NCBI GenBank assembly: GCA_021648025.1
Contig: JAKITO010000004.1
Coordinates: 1-64,000 of the forward strand
Direction: 5' to 3'
DNA length: 64,000 bases
Source: Paracoccaceae bacterium
Lineage (GTDB): Bacteria > Pseudomonadota > Alphaproteobacteria > Rhodobacterales > Rhodobacteraceae
Shown in pieces: positions 8,506 to 17,708 of this stretch. The first letter of the stretch is position 1; every line of letters begins with the position of its first letter. A program made the translations under genes and the position numbers. The notes beneath the pieces are model-generated. The model was given only the letters and a program-made list of their open reading frames with translations, ran no database searches and was not told the DNA's origin.

Positions 8506-8834
8506 TTATATCTGCGCAGGCGGTTTAAACTGGATGATCTGTACAATGCTTGTGAGTTGGATGTCAGGATAATGCTCGCGCATCCCTTCAAGCATGATTT
8601 GGTCAGGCCATTCGTCTGCCTTCCCGACAAATGATGCAGCCTCAGATAACGGCATGTCTGTGCAACGAAAGACTTCTACTTCAACGGTCTGGCTAGGATT
8701 TTCATCACAGACAAACGTCATCGGCCCCGCTAGAATATGTCGTTCCTGCCAACGAATTGTGGAAGTTTTTTTCCGCTCAGTATTTGAGGAAAAAGGCGGT
8801 TTACGACGCCAAGAAATTGGGTGTTATCTGTCAT
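8506..8834 (-). pseudogene. ASCH-domain protein gene, frameshifted in an A7 run
   Basis: From the ATG at 8834 the minus strand reads MTDNTQFLGVVNRLFPQILS then GKK, after which the frame stops. Adding one A to the seven-A run (8766-8772) restores GKKTSTIRWQERHILAGP and joins directly to MTFVCDENPSQTVEVEVFRC and the remainder ending at 8506. The restored 109-residue product has the ASCH features ILSGKKTSTIRW and the C-terminal MREHYPDI segment. ASCH domains are small PUA-like folds thought to bind RNA. The break could be a real mutation, a sequencing or assembly error in a homopolymer, or slippage-corrected expression. Confidence 0.8.
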
Positions 8835-8841
8835 GTTCGTT

Positions 8842-8869
8842 AGTGTAGAGTATTTCACAATGGTAGCAA
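8842..8869 (-). promoter_or_regulatory. Possible promoter of the ASCH gene
   Basis: On the minus strand TTGCTA (8869-8864) and TACACT (8847-8842) are spaced by 16 bases. Only seven bases separate the -10 from the ATG at 8834 and no Shine-Dalgarno is present, so a transcript from here would be essentially leaderless. Confidence 0.3.
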
Positions 8870-8920
8870 AGTCCGCACACCGGACGTTGGCAACTGAAAA
8901 CTCAAAAAAAGATGTTTCCC

Positions 8921-9379
8921 CTATTTCTCCGCCTTCTTCTCCCACCGCCCGGACTCTTCTGACCAGTATTGCGCCGAACACCCGGCATCCGTCAGGCGTT
9001 TCCACTGTTCGCGCGCGCCCTGCACCGCGCCCTCATCATTGCCGTCAAACAACAGGCACACCCGCTCTAACGCCTCAACTTCTGCGGCTTCAATTCGCGC
9101 ACCGTCCACGCTCATTACACAGGCCGGGTCATTTGCGGCCTCGGCAGAACATGTCAGCAAAATTGGCTGATCCGCGTCATGCGCACCACCCGCCAACCCA
9201 TGCGCCAGAAACCCTTCGTCCGGCCCGGTCCACAGCTTTTGGTCCAGCCACGCCATCCGGGCCGCATCAACCCCGCGCACCGCAACCCGCCAGCCGGCCG
9301 CGCGGGCCTTGGTCAGCAACACCGGCAATGTCGCCTCTAATGGCGCGCGCGTCAGGTGATAGAAATATGCCGCCCCCAT
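8921..9379 (-). CDS. holC: DNA polymerase III chi subunit
   Basis: A 152-residue protein of the clamp-loader accessory complex that links single-strand binding protein to the psi subunit. The N-terminus GAAYFYHLTRAPLEATLPVLL and WRVAVRG are typical of alphaproteobacterial HolC, followed by WLDQKLWTGPDEGFLAHG. It begins four bases after the pepA stop, and pepA-holC is a conserved pair. The last 30 residues (QWKRLTDAGCSAQYWSEESG) also match the family. Confidence 0.9.
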   Translation of the reverse strand: MGAAYFYHLTRAPLEATLPVLLTKARAAGWRVAVRGVDAARMAWLDQKLWTGPDEGFLAHGLAGGAHDADQPILLTCSAEAANDPACVMSVDGARIEAAEVEALERVCLLFDGNDEGAVQGAREQWKRLTDAGCSAQYWSEESGRWEKKAEK

Positions 9380-9383
9380 GGAA

Positions 9384-10868
9384 TCAGCCCCTCTCGAACA
9401 TATCTGCCACCAACCGGTTGAGCGCCATCACACCCCAGCCGGTCGCCCCCTTGGGGGCCAAAGGTGTTTCACCTTTGACCGAGGCGACCCCGGCGATGTC
9501 CAGGTGTATCCATGGCATGCCGTCCTGCACGAACCGCAACAGGAACTGGGCGGCGGTGATTGATCCGGCCGCACGACCACCGAGGTTTTTCATGTCGGCA
9601 ATGCGCGACTTCAGCAGGTCGTCATAGGCCGACCCCCCCGATCCCAACGGCATGCGCCACGCGCCTTCGCCTTCGGCATCTGCCGCCTTGAGGAACGCCT
9701 TGCACAGGGTATCGTCGTTAGAGAACACGCCGGCATTTTCATGCCCCAGCCCGACGATGATCGCGCCGGTCAGGGTGGCCAGATCAATCATCCCCGCCGG
9801 TTTGAACCGTTCTTGCGCATACCACATCACATCGCACAGCACCAAACGACCTTCGGCGTCGGTATTGACCACCTCGACCGTGTCGCCCTTCATTGATCGC
9901 ACCACATCGCCGGGGCGCACCGCGTTGCTGGAAGGCATGTTTTCCACCAGACCAACCAGACCGACGACGTTGGCCTTGGCGCCGCGCATTGCCAGCGTGC
10001 GCATGGTCCCGGCCACCACGCCGGCGCCGCCCATGTCCATGGTCATGTCTTCCATGCCAGCCGGGGGTTTCAGGGATATGCCACCAGTGTCGAACACCAC
10101 GCCTTTGCCGATCAGTGCCAGGGGCGCGTCGCCATCCGCCCCGCCGTTCCACATCATCACCACCACTTTCGATGGGCTGTCGGACCCCTGCCCGACACAA
10201 AGCAAGGTGCGCATGCCCAGTTCTTCCAGCCTGGCCTCGTCCAGCACTTCGACCGTGAGGCCCAGGGTTTGCATTTCGACCAATCGGTCGGCGAATTCGG
10301 TGGTGGTCAGCACGTTGGCCGGTTCATTGACCAGATCGCGGGTCATCACCACGCCGTCAGCAATCGCGCGCACCGTGTCGAGTGAAAGTTCATCCGCCTT
10401 GGTGTGGTGGATGGTAACGCCGCCCACTTCGGTATCGGGCGCGGTTTTATGGGCCTCAAAGCGATAGTCGCGCAAGATCAGCCCCAAGGCCAGATCTTCG
10501 GCCCGGGACATCCCACCCGCCATCACCAACAACGCCTTGTCGCCCTTGACCTTGGCCAATGCGGCCCCGGCGCGGCGCGCCTCGATCACCGATGTGCGCC
10601 GTTCCAGCACCAGCACATCCAACGCCTCGGCCGCCATGCCGGCAGGCCAGGCCATGGTGATCACTCTGGTCTGGCCGGCCGGTTCTCCTGTGGCAAATCC
10701 GTCGCTTGCCAACAGCCGCGCCACCGCACCCTTGGTCAGCCGGTTGGCGCGGCGCGCCGCCTTGTCCATCTTACCGTCGGGCGTGACAATTATCGCCACC
10801 CGCCCGGGCGCGCTGGCGATGGCGTCGATGTCGCTGGAGGCAAAGGAAATCGGGGTTAGACGGCTCAT
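9384..10868 (-). CDS. pepA: Leucyl aminopeptidase (M17)
   Basis: A 494-residue cytosolic metallo-aminopeptidase. The M17 signature NTDAEGRL is present, as are the metal and active-site segments LIGKGVVFDTGGISLKP and DMGGAGVV. The start is the ATG at 10868, with GAGGAA seven bases upstream; an open frame extends further but begins in the intergenic region. It is the first gene of a pepA-holC operon divergent from lptF, the usual alphaproteobacterial arrangement. Confidence 0.95.
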   Translation of the reverse strand: MSRLTPISFASSDIDAIASAPGRVAIIVTPDGKMDKAARRANRLTKGAVARLLASDGFATGEPAGQTRVITMAWPAGMAAEALDVLVLERRTSVIEARRAGAALAKVKGDKALLVMAGGMSRAEDLALGLILRDYRFEAHKTAPDTEVGGVTIHHTKADELSLDTVRAIADGVVMTRDLVNEPANVLTTTEFADRLVEMQTLGLTVEVLDEARLEELGMRTLLCVGQGSDSPSKVVVMMWNGGADGDAPLALIGKGVVFDTGGISLKPPAGMEDMTMDMGGAGVVAGTMRTLAMRGAKANVVGLVGLVENMPSSNAVRPGDVVRSMKGDTVEVVNTDAEGRLVLCDVMWYAQERFKPAGMIDLATLTGAIIVGLGHENAGVFSNDDTLCKAFLKAADAEGEGAWRMPLGSGGSAYDDLLKSRIADMKNLGGRAAGSITAAQFLLRFVQDGMPWIHLDIAGVASVKGETPLAPKGATGWGVMALNRLVADMFERG

Positions 10869-11006
10869 ATTTCGGTTCCTCAAAATGGCTTTCCACCACG
10901 TGGTAGCGTCACCCCGCCACATTGACCAGATATCAGTTTTATCCACAGGCTTTTTACCCTATTATGGGCGCAAATATAACGAGGCAGTCACATCGGGGGT
11001 ATCGCA

Positions 11007-12149
11007 GTGTCACGCTACGACAGATATGTCCTGTCGCAATACCTGCTGTTCTTTGGCTTTTTCTCGCTGATTCTGGTGGCGGTGTTCTGGATCAACCGGG
11101 CGGTTGTGCTGTTTGACCGGCTGATCGGCGACGGCCAATCGGCGCTGGTGTTCCTTGAATTCACCGCCCTGACCCTGCCCAATCTGATCCGCATGGTGCT
11201 GCCGATGGCGGCCTTTGCCTCGGCGCTGTGGGTGACCAACCGGTTGAACAGCGAAAGTGAGCTGACGGTGATTCAGGCCACCGGGTCAAGCCCCTGGCAA
11301 ATGGCCCGCCCGGCGCTGGTGTTCGGGCTGATCACAGCGGCAATGATGAGCATCCTGACCCATGTGCTGCTGCCTGCCTCGATTACCCAACTGGCGGTGC
11401 GCGAGGCCGAAGTGAAACGCAATATCACCGCCCGCCTGCTGACCGAAGGGCAATTCCTGCACCCGGCCCCCGGTGTCACGTTCTATATCCGCGATATCGA
11501 CCCCGATGGCACCCTGAACGATGTGTTCCTGTCGGACCGGCGCGACCCCAATCAGACGGTGATCTATACCGGGCGCCGCGCGTTTCTGGTGCGCAATGAA
11601 GCCCAGGCCAATCTGATCATGGTGGATGGTATGGCGCAAAGACTGGATACCCAGAACCGCAGCCTGTCGACCACGGTTTTTGCCGATTTTTCTTATGATA
11701 TCAGTAAGCTGGTCAAGACAAATTATGACAGTATCCGCAATATCCGCGCCATTGGCACGTTGGAACTGATAACGGACCTGGATGCGATATCCGCCTCTGA
11801 TGGCTATTCCAAGGGGCAACTGGTTGAGGAATTGCACCTGCGGTTTTCGCGTGCAACCATCTGCCTTGCGGTCACATTGATCGGCTTTGCCACGCTGATG
11901 TTGGGGGGCTATTCACGGTTTGGCGTCTGGCGTCAGGCGCTGTTCGCCTTTGTTCTGTTGATCCTGCTGGAGGTGATGCGCGGCGTGGTCTCGCAACCGG
12001 TACTGAACAACCCCGGTTTGTGGCCGCTGCTTTACCTGCCCACACTGGTGGGCATCTCACTGGCCACATTGTTCCTGAAAATCGCCTCGCGACCCCTGAA
12101 ATTACTATTAAGACGCCCTCAAAGCCGGGTGATCGGCGGCAGCACATGA
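11007..12149 (+). CDS. lptF: LPS export ABC transporter permease LptF
   Basis: A 380-residue YjgP/YjgQ-family permease that, with LptG and LptB, extracts lipopolysaccharide from the inner membrane. It has three N-terminal membrane segments (about residues 10-110), a periplasmic beta-jellyroll domain (about 120-260) and three C-terminal segments. Translation starts at a GTG (SRYDRYVLSQYLLFFGF), preceded by a G-rich site. The stop overlaps the lptG start as ATGA. A TATTAT -10 candidate lies at 10960, but its -35 is poor. Confidence 0.92.
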   Translation: MSRYDRYVLSQYLLFFGFFSLILVAVFWINRAVVLFDRLIGDGQSALVFLEFTALTLPNLIRMVLPMAAFASALWVTNRLNSESELTVIQATGSSPWQMARPALVFGLITAAMMSILTHVLLPASITQLAVREAEVKRNITARLLTEGQFLHPAPGVTFYIRDIDPDGTLNDVFLSDRRDPNQTVIYTGRRAFLVRNEAQANLIMVDGMAQRLDTQNRSLSTTVFADFSYDISKLVKTNYDSIRNIRAIGTLELITDLDAISASDGYSKGQLVEELHLRFSRATICLAVTLIGFATLMLGGYSRFGVWRQALFAFVLLILLEVMRGVVSQPVLNNPGLWPLLYLPTLVGISLATLFLKIASRPLKLLLRRPQSRVIGGST

Positions 12150-13243
12150 CCCTGGATTTCTATTTCGCCCGCCGCTTTACCGCCAGTTTCCTACTGATTG
12201 GCGGCGTTTTCCTGACCCTGATCATGCTGATCGACCTGATCGAGCAATTGCGCCGCTTTAAAGGCGTCGATATCAGTTTTGCTCAGCTGTTTGGCCTGAC
12301 CTTGTTGAATGCCCCCGAAGCGATCAGTGAAATACTGCCGTTGTTGATGATCCTGGCCACCATCGTTTTGTTTGTCGGGTTGGCGCGGTCTTCGGAAATG
12401 GTGGTGACACGGGCGACGGGCCGGTCTGGCATCCGCGCATTGGCCGCCCCTTTGGCGGTGGCGGCCCTTGTTGGCGGGCTGGCGGTCAGCACCCTGAACC
12501 CGATTGTTGCCGCCACCTCGAACCGCTATCAACAGCTTTCGGATACCTATCGCACCGGCGGAGCGGCGGCCCTGTCACTTAGTGGCGAAGGCCTTTGGCT
12601 GCGCCAGGGCAGCCCGGACGGGCAATCGGTGATCCATGCCACCGGGTACAGCGCTGAGCCGCTGATCCTGTATGGCGTGACCATCCTGTCATATGCGCCC
12701 GACGGCGGGCCGACCCGGCGGATTGTGTCACGCAATGCGCGACTGGTGGGGGGGCACTGGTTGTTGGGCAATGCCAAGGTCTGGCCGCTGGAAAGTGGTG
12801 TGAACCCGGAAACCAATGCGCAAGATCATAAAATTCTGCGCCTTGCGACCACCCTGACCCAGGAACGCATTCGTGAATCACTGGGCAGCCCGTCAGGCAT
12901 TTCGATCTATGATCTGCCCGCCACCATCCGCGATCTGGCACAGGCCGGGTTTTCCACCAAACGTCATGAGGTCTGGTTGCAGGTCGAACTGGCCCGACCG
13001 CTGTTTTTGATGGCGATGGTGCTGGTCGGGGCGGCGTTCACCATGCGTCATACGCGGTTCGGCGGCACCGGGGTGTCGGTGCTGGCCGCCGTATTGTTGG
13101 GGTTCTCGATGTATTTCATTCGCAATTTTGCGCAGATACTGGGCGAAAACGGCCAGATATCGGTGGTACTTGCCGCCTGGGCCCCGCCGGTGGCGACAAT
13201 CCTGTTGACCTGGGGCCTGTTGCTCCACTCTGAGGACGGATGA
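12146..13243 (+). CDS. lptG: LPS export ABC transporter permease LptG
   Basis: A 365-residue partner of LptF with the same layout: TLDFYFARRFTASFLLIGGVFL opens the first of three N-terminal membrane helices, then a periplasmic domain, then three C-terminal helices. The ATG at 12146 overlaps the lptF stop by four bases and its own stop overlaps lptD by four, so the three genes are translationally coupled. No lptB or lptC is in the window; in this group they usually sit elsewhere. Confidence 0.92.
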   Translation: MTLDFYFARRFTASFLLIGGVFLTLIMLIDLIEQLRRFKGVDISFAQLFGLTLLNAPEAISEILPLLMILATIVLFVGLARSSEMVVTRATGRSGIRALAAPLAVAALVGGLAVSTLNPIVAATSNRYQQLSDTYRTGGAAALSLSGEGLWLRQGSPDGQSVIHATGYSAEPLILYGVTILSYAPDGGPTRRIVSRNARLVGGHWLLGNAKVWPLESGVNPETNAQDHKILRLATTLTQERIRESLGSPSGISIYDLPATIRDLAQAGFSTKRHEVWLQVELARPLFLMAMVLVGAAFTMRHTRFGGTGVSVLAAVLLGFSMYFIRNFAQILGENGQISVVLAAWAPPVATILLTWGLLLHSEDG

Positions 13244-15408
13244 TGCGCGCGCGGCTGATAACCTTGATACTGGCGCTGGTTTTATCCGGGCCACTTATGG
13301 CCCAGTCAAATTCCCTGTCCACGCCCCCGCCAGGTGACGAGCCATCCGCATTGCTGGTGGCGGACCGGGTGTTTCTGACCAGTGACCGGACATTGATCGC
13401 CGAAGGCAACGTAGAAGCATTTCAGGGCGATATTCGCCTGCGCGCAGCCCGCATCACCTTTGACCGGTCCAGTGGCAAGCTGACGGTCGAAGGGCCGATA
13501 CGGATTGATCAGGGCGACAATGTCACCGTGCTGGCGGAATTTGCCGAACTGGACAAGGGGCTGCAAAACGGGTTGTTGAAATCTGCGAGACTGGTGTTCA
13601 ATCAACAATTGCAACTGGCCAGCTTGCAAATGACCCGGATCGACGGGCGATATTCGCAACTTTATAAAACCACTGTAACCTCTTGCCGGATATGTGAAAA
13701 TGGCCGCCCTCCCCTGTGGCAGATCCGGGCGCGCAAGGTGATTCATGACCAGTTGGAACGCCAGCTTTACTTTGAAGATGCCCAGTTCCGGGTTTGGGAC
13801 GTGCCGGTGTTTTATCTGCCCGCCCTGCGCCTGCCGGACCCGACGCTGAAACGCGCGGCCGGTATTCTGGTGCCGTCGTTACGCACCACCACGCAATTGG
13901 GCACCGGGTTGCGCCTGCCGTATTTCATCCCGCTGGGGCCGCATAAGGATCTGACGCTTGCGCCGTTTATCTCGCCCAAGACCAGAACCTTGAATCTGCG
14001 GTATCGTCAGGCATTTCGGGCCGGCAAGATCGAATTCAACGGCGCATATACGCGCGACGACCTAGAGCCAGGCGAAGGGCGCGGTTATACCTTTGGCACC
14101 GGGTCATTCGACGCGGTACACGATTTCAAACTGACGTTCGACCTGAAAGCCGTGTCCGACAACGCCTATCTGGTCGATTATGGCCTGCCCGATCTGGACC
14201 GGCTACAAAGCGAAGTTTCGCTCATCCGGGTTAAACGTGACAGCCTGGTGCGCCTTGATCTGAACCATTTCAAATCCCTGCGCGACAGCGAAGATGACGC
14301 GCTTATTCCTTCTCTGGTTGGCGATCTGTCATTCCAACGGCGGTTCTTTCCGGCCCGTCTGGGGGGCGAAGTGCGCCTGGGGCTGGAGCTGCATAGACAC
14401 AGCCGCACCTCGGACCTGGATATTGTCGGGCGCGACATCGACAGTATTACCGTTGATCTGGATTGGCGCCGGTCCTGGATATCAACCAGGCTTTTTGGCG
14501 GCGGCCTGCGGACAGATTGGCAGATGGGAATATCGTCTGATATCTTTGACATCCGCCAGGACAGCAGTTTCAACCCCCACGTAACCCGCAACACCCCCCG
14601 CGCCGGGCTGAGTTTTCGTTTGCCAATGACCCGCACCACCGCCAGCGGGGCAACACATTTTCTGGAACCGATCGCCCAAATAAGCTGGAGTAACGTCGGT
14701 GGTGCACCAGTGCCCAACGATCAAAGCGGCTTTGTTGAGTTTGATCAGGGCAACCTGTTGTCACTGTCACGGTTTCCGGCCAATGACCGGCGCGAAGACG
14801 GGCTGGCGTTTGTCTATGGCCTGAACTGGGCCCGGTTTGCACCGGGTGGCTGGCAGGCCTCGGCCACCATCGGTCAGGTGTTGCGCCAGACAGGGCATAC
14901 GGATTTCACCGTCACGTCCGGTCTTTCGGGCACGTCATCGGACATCCTGCTGGCCGGGCAGTTGAAACTGAACAAAGGCGTGGCATTGACGGCGCGCGGA
15001 TTGCTGGACAATTCCTTCGGCCTGTCGAAAATGGAACTGCGCGGTGACTGGGATTACAAACAGGTCGACCTTTCAGGCAGCTACCTTTGGCTAAGGGCCG
15101 ACGCCGCCGAAGGTCGCGCCAATGCGTTGTCCGAGATTTCGCTGGACACCACCTATGACGTCAATCCGTACTGGCAGGCCAGTGCCAACCTGCGCTATGA
15201 TATTTCCGACGCCCGCGCCACCACGGTCGGCATCGGTTTTTTGTACCGTAATGAATGTGTAACGGTCGATATTTCGCTTAACCGGCGCTATACTTCGTCA
15301 ACAAGTGTTGAGCCTTCGACCGATTTCGGCTTTACCATCTCGTTAAACGGCTTTGCGGTCAAAAGTGGATCAAAAGAATACAGGCGAACATGCAATTCAA
15401 ATTCATAA
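13240..15408 (+). CDS. lptD: LPS assembly outer-membrane protein LptD
   Basis: A 722-residue protein that inserts LPS into the outer leaflet. A signal peptide (residues 1-22, ending LMAQ) precedes an OstA/LptA-like beta-jellyroll (about 35-150) and a large C-terminal beta-barrel. Cysteines occur in SCRICENG at the end of the jellyroll and near the C-terminus (NECV and RRTC), fitting the interdomain disulfides needed for LptD maturation. Its gene overlaps surA, which encodes a chaperone of outer-membrane proteins including LptD. Confidence 0.9.
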   Translation: MMRARLITLILALVLSGPLMAQSNSLSTPPPGDEPSALLVADRVFLTSDRTLIAEGNVEAFQGDIRLRAARITFDRSSGKLTVEGPIRIDQGDNVTVLAEFAELDKGLQNGLLKSARLVFNQQLQLASLQMTRIDGRYSQLYKTTVTSCRICENGRPPLWQIRARKVIHDQLERQLYFEDAQFRVWDVPVFYLPALRLPDPTLKRAAGILVPSLRTTTQLGTGLRLPYFIPLGPHKDLTLAPFISPKTRTLNLRYRQAFRAGKIEFNGAYTRDDLEPGEGRGYTFGTGSFDAVHDFKLTFDLKAVSDNAYLVDYGLPDLDRLQSEVSLIRVKRDSLVRLDLNHFKSLRDSEDDALIPSLVGDLSFQRRFFPARLGGEVRLGLELHRHSRTSDLDIVGRDIDSITVDLDWRRSWISTRLFGGGLRTDWQMGISSDIFDIRQDSSFNPHVTRNTPRAGLSFRLPMTRTTASGATHFLEPIAQISWSNVGGAPVPNDQSGFVEFDQGNLLSLSRFPANDRREDGLAFVYGLNWARFAPGGWQASATIGQVLRQTGHTDFTVTSGLSGTSSDILLAGQLKLNKGVALTARGLLDNSFGLSKMELRGDWDYKQVDLSGSYLWLRADAAEGRANALSEISLDTTYDVNPYWQASANLRYDISDARATTVGIGFLYRNECVTVDISLNRRYTSSTSVEPSTDFGFTISLNGFAVKSGSKEYRRTCNSNS

Positions 15409-16682
15409 CACAGCGGCTTTCCAATCTGGTCGGTATCTTTCTCAGTGCCCGTTACATGACGAAAAAGGCAATTTCCGGGTTTGGCGTGATGGTTTCCCTT
15501 ACATTGATTGCCGGTTTCGGCCCCAGCCCAAGCCAGGCCCAAAGCCTGTTCTCGCCCGCCATTCTGGTGAATGATCAGGCGGTCACCTGGTACGAGCTTG
15601 ATCAACGCACCAAGTTTCTGAAACTTCTCGGCGCACCTGGTGATCTGGAAAAACTGGCCCGCGAGGTGTTGATCGAAGAGAAACTGAAAATCCAGGTTAT
15701 TGCCGAAACCGAGATCGAAGTCAGCCCGGAACAGATCGAGGCCGGAATCGCTGAGTTTTCTGCGCGCACCGAATTGACTCCATCGCAGTTCATCCAGGCA
15801 TTGGCTGAAGGCGGGGTGGCGCAGGAAACCATTCGTGACTTTGTCAAAATGGGCCTGCTGTGGCGGGAATATGCCGGGGCCAGGTTTCTTGAAGATGCCC
15901 GCCCCACCGACGCCGAGATTGACCGGGCAATTGCCAAAGACAAAGAGCCGGAGGTTCAGGTTCTACTGTCCGAGATCATCATTCCAGTCACTCCGCAGAC
16001 CGAGGATCAGGCCAAAGATCTGGCCCGTCAGATATCGAATCTTCAGCGGGGTGATGAATTTGCTGATGCCGCAAGGCGGTTTTCCGCCGCGCAGACCCGT
16101 GAAAACGGTGGAGAAATGAATTGGCTGACGCTGGGCAAGCTGCCCGGCGGATTACGGCCAATGTTCCTGGCAATGGTCCCGGGCGAGATTTCCAAGCCGG
16201 TCGAGCTGCCAAATGCCATCGCCGTGTTTCGCCTGCGCGCGATCCGCGAGGGATCAACCCCGCGACCGCGCTATGCCCAGATCGACTATGCCAGTTATTT
16301 CATTGCCGGTGGGCGCAGCCCCGAAGCCCTGGCTGTCGCTGCGGCCCTGCGCGACCGGATTGATGTCTGCAACGATCTTTATGGGGTGGCCAAAGGTCAG
16401 CCCCCCGAGGTGCTGCAACGCCAGTCGGTCACGCCCGGGTCCATCCCGCGTGATGTGGCGCTTGAACTGGCCAAACTGGACCCTGGCGAGGCCTCATGGG
16501 TGCTGACCACCAACAACGGTCAAACCTTGCGCTTTTTGATGTTATGCGAACGGACAACGGCGCGAACCGACGGGTCGTCGCGCGAAGAGGTTGCCCGCGC
16601 CCTGACCGAGCAGAATTTCGAACTCCTGGCAAATGCGTTTCTGGCGCGGCTTGAAGCGGACGCAATGATTATTGATAGATGA
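15390..16682 (+). CDS. surA: Periplasmic peptidyl-prolyl isomerase SurA
   Basis: A 430-residue periplasmic chaperone for outer-membrane barrels. A long N-terminal region with a hydrophobic stretch ends at PSPSQAQS near residue 51; a second in-frame ATG (MTKKAISGFG) could give a shorter, more usual signal peptide. The SurA N-domain begins at ILVNDQAVTWYELDQR. A parvulin-like domain occupies about residues 185-290 (LSEIIIPVTPQTEDQA to GEISKPVELPNAIAVFRL). The first start overlaps the lptD end by 19 bases; the stop overlaps pdxA by four. Confidence 0.88.
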   Translation: MQFKFITQRLSNLVGIFLSARYMTKKAISGFGVMVSLTLIAGFGPSPSQAQSLFSPAILVNDQAVTWYELDQRTKFLKLLGAPGDLEKLAREVLIEEKLKIQVIAETEIEVSPEQIEAGIAEFSARTELTPSQFIQALAEGGVAQETIRDFVKMGLLWREYAGARFLEDARPTDAEIDRAIAKDKEPEVQVLLSEIIIPVTPQTEDQAKDLARQISNLQRGDEFADAARRFSAAQTRENGGEMNWLTLGKLPGGLRPMFLAMVPGEISKPVELPNAIAVFRLRAIREGSTPRPRYAQIDYASYFIAGGRSPEALAVAAALRDRIDVCNDLYGVAKGQPPEVLQRQSVTPGSIPRDVALELAKLDPGEASWVLTTNNGQTLRFLMLCERTTARTDGSSREEVARALTEQNFELLANAFLARLEADAMIIDR

Positions 16683-17662
16683 ACGCGCCTGTTGCCCTTT
16701 GTTGTGGTGAGCCGGCTGGAATCGGACCAGAGATTGCCGTGCAGGCCTGGGACAAATTACGCGATGACTGCCCGTTTGTCTGGATCGGTGACCCGCGCCA
16801 TTTGCCCGCTGGCACGCCGGTTGAACTGATTGATGATCTGGGCCGGGTGGCATCCGCAAGTGCCCGCGCCCTGCCGGTAATGGTGCATGAATTTGCCGGG
16901 ACCGCAGTTCCGGGCAGGCCCGATCCAGCCAATGCGCGCGGGGTGATCGAGGTGATCAGGCGCGGCGTCGATCTGGTGCAATCGGGGGCTGCGCGGGCCT
17001 TGTGCACCGCACCGATCAACAAGCTGGCGCTGATCGAGGGGGCCGGGTTTGCCTATCCGGGTCATACCGAATATCTTGGCGCGCTGGTTGGTGCGCCACG
17101 CGCGGTTATGATGCTGGTCAGCCCAGAGTTGCGGCCGCAATTGCGGGTGGTACCAGCGACGATCCATATCCCTTTGTCCGAAGTGCCGGGCGCGTTGACG
17201 CCCGCGTTGCTGCGCCAGACCATTGCCATTACGGTGACAGGGTTGCGCAACTACTTTGGCATATCGCACCCCCGGATTGCGGTGGCCGGGTTGAACCCGC
17301 ACGCCGGTGAAGGCGGGGCAATGGGCCAGGAAGAGCTGGACTGGATCGCGCCTTTGCTAAGCTCGCTTAACGAAGATTTCACTATTGAAGGGCCGCTGCC
17401 GGCAGACACGATGTTTCACGCGGCGGCGCGGCAACGATACGATGTGGCGATTGCCATGTACCACGATCAGGCGCTGATCCCGATCAAGACACTGGATTTT
17501 GACCGCGGGGTGAATGTGACGTTGGGGTTGCCGTTTTTACGGACTTCGCCAGATCACGGGACGGCGTTTGATATTGCTGGATTGGGGCGGGCCAATCCAT
17601 CCAGTTTGATAGAAGCCTTGAAGTTGGCACATGAGGCCGGAGCAATCCGGACGAGATTTTGA
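16679..17662 (+). CDS. pdxA: 4-hydroxythreonine-4-phosphate dehydrogenase
   Basis: A 327-residue NAD-dependent enzyme of the DXP-dependent pyridoxal phosphate pathway. Key segments are CCGEPAGIGPE at the N-terminus, TAPINKLALIEGAGF, PGHTEYL, GLNPHAGEGGAMGQEE and MYHDQALIPIKTLDF, which supply the metal-binding histidines. It overlaps surA and precedes rsmA, the conserved surA-pdxA-rsmA order. dxr, which acts on a metabolite shared with this pathway, is encoded at 46.9 kb. Confidence 0.94.
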   Translation: MNAPVALCCGEPAGIGPEIAVQAWDKLRDDCPFVWIGDPRHLPAGTPVELIDDLGRVASASARALPVMVHEFAGTAVPGRPDPANARGVIEVIRRGVDLVQSGAARALCTAPINKLALIEGAGFAYPGHTEYLGALVGAPRAVMMLVSPELRPQLRVVPATIHIPLSEVPGALTPALLRQTIAITVTGLRNYFGISHPRIAVAGLNPHAGEGGAMGQEELDWIAPLLSSLNEDFTIEGPLPADTMFHAAARQRYDVAIAMYHDQALIPIKTLDFDRGVNVTLGLPFLRTSPDHGTAFDIAGLGRANPSSLIEALKLAHEAGAIRTRF

Positions 17663-17708
17663 TGCCTCCCCTCACGGGCAACGGGACAGGAATGTTTAGG
17701 AACCAAAA

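Noticed and set aside
7632-8630. Long minus-strand open frame opposite marC and the aspartic protease gene
   Set aside because: Composition rich in Gln, Arg and His with no domain; both plus-strand genes there have firm family motifs.
8886-8915. T7 run on the minus strand just after holC, considered as a terminator
   Set aside because: No stable stem precedes the run, so it is more likely a chance homopolymer.
10895-10904. Palindrome ACCACGTGGT between pepA and lptF
   Set aside because: Only ten bases and a single copy; no second site or good promoter was found to support an operator.
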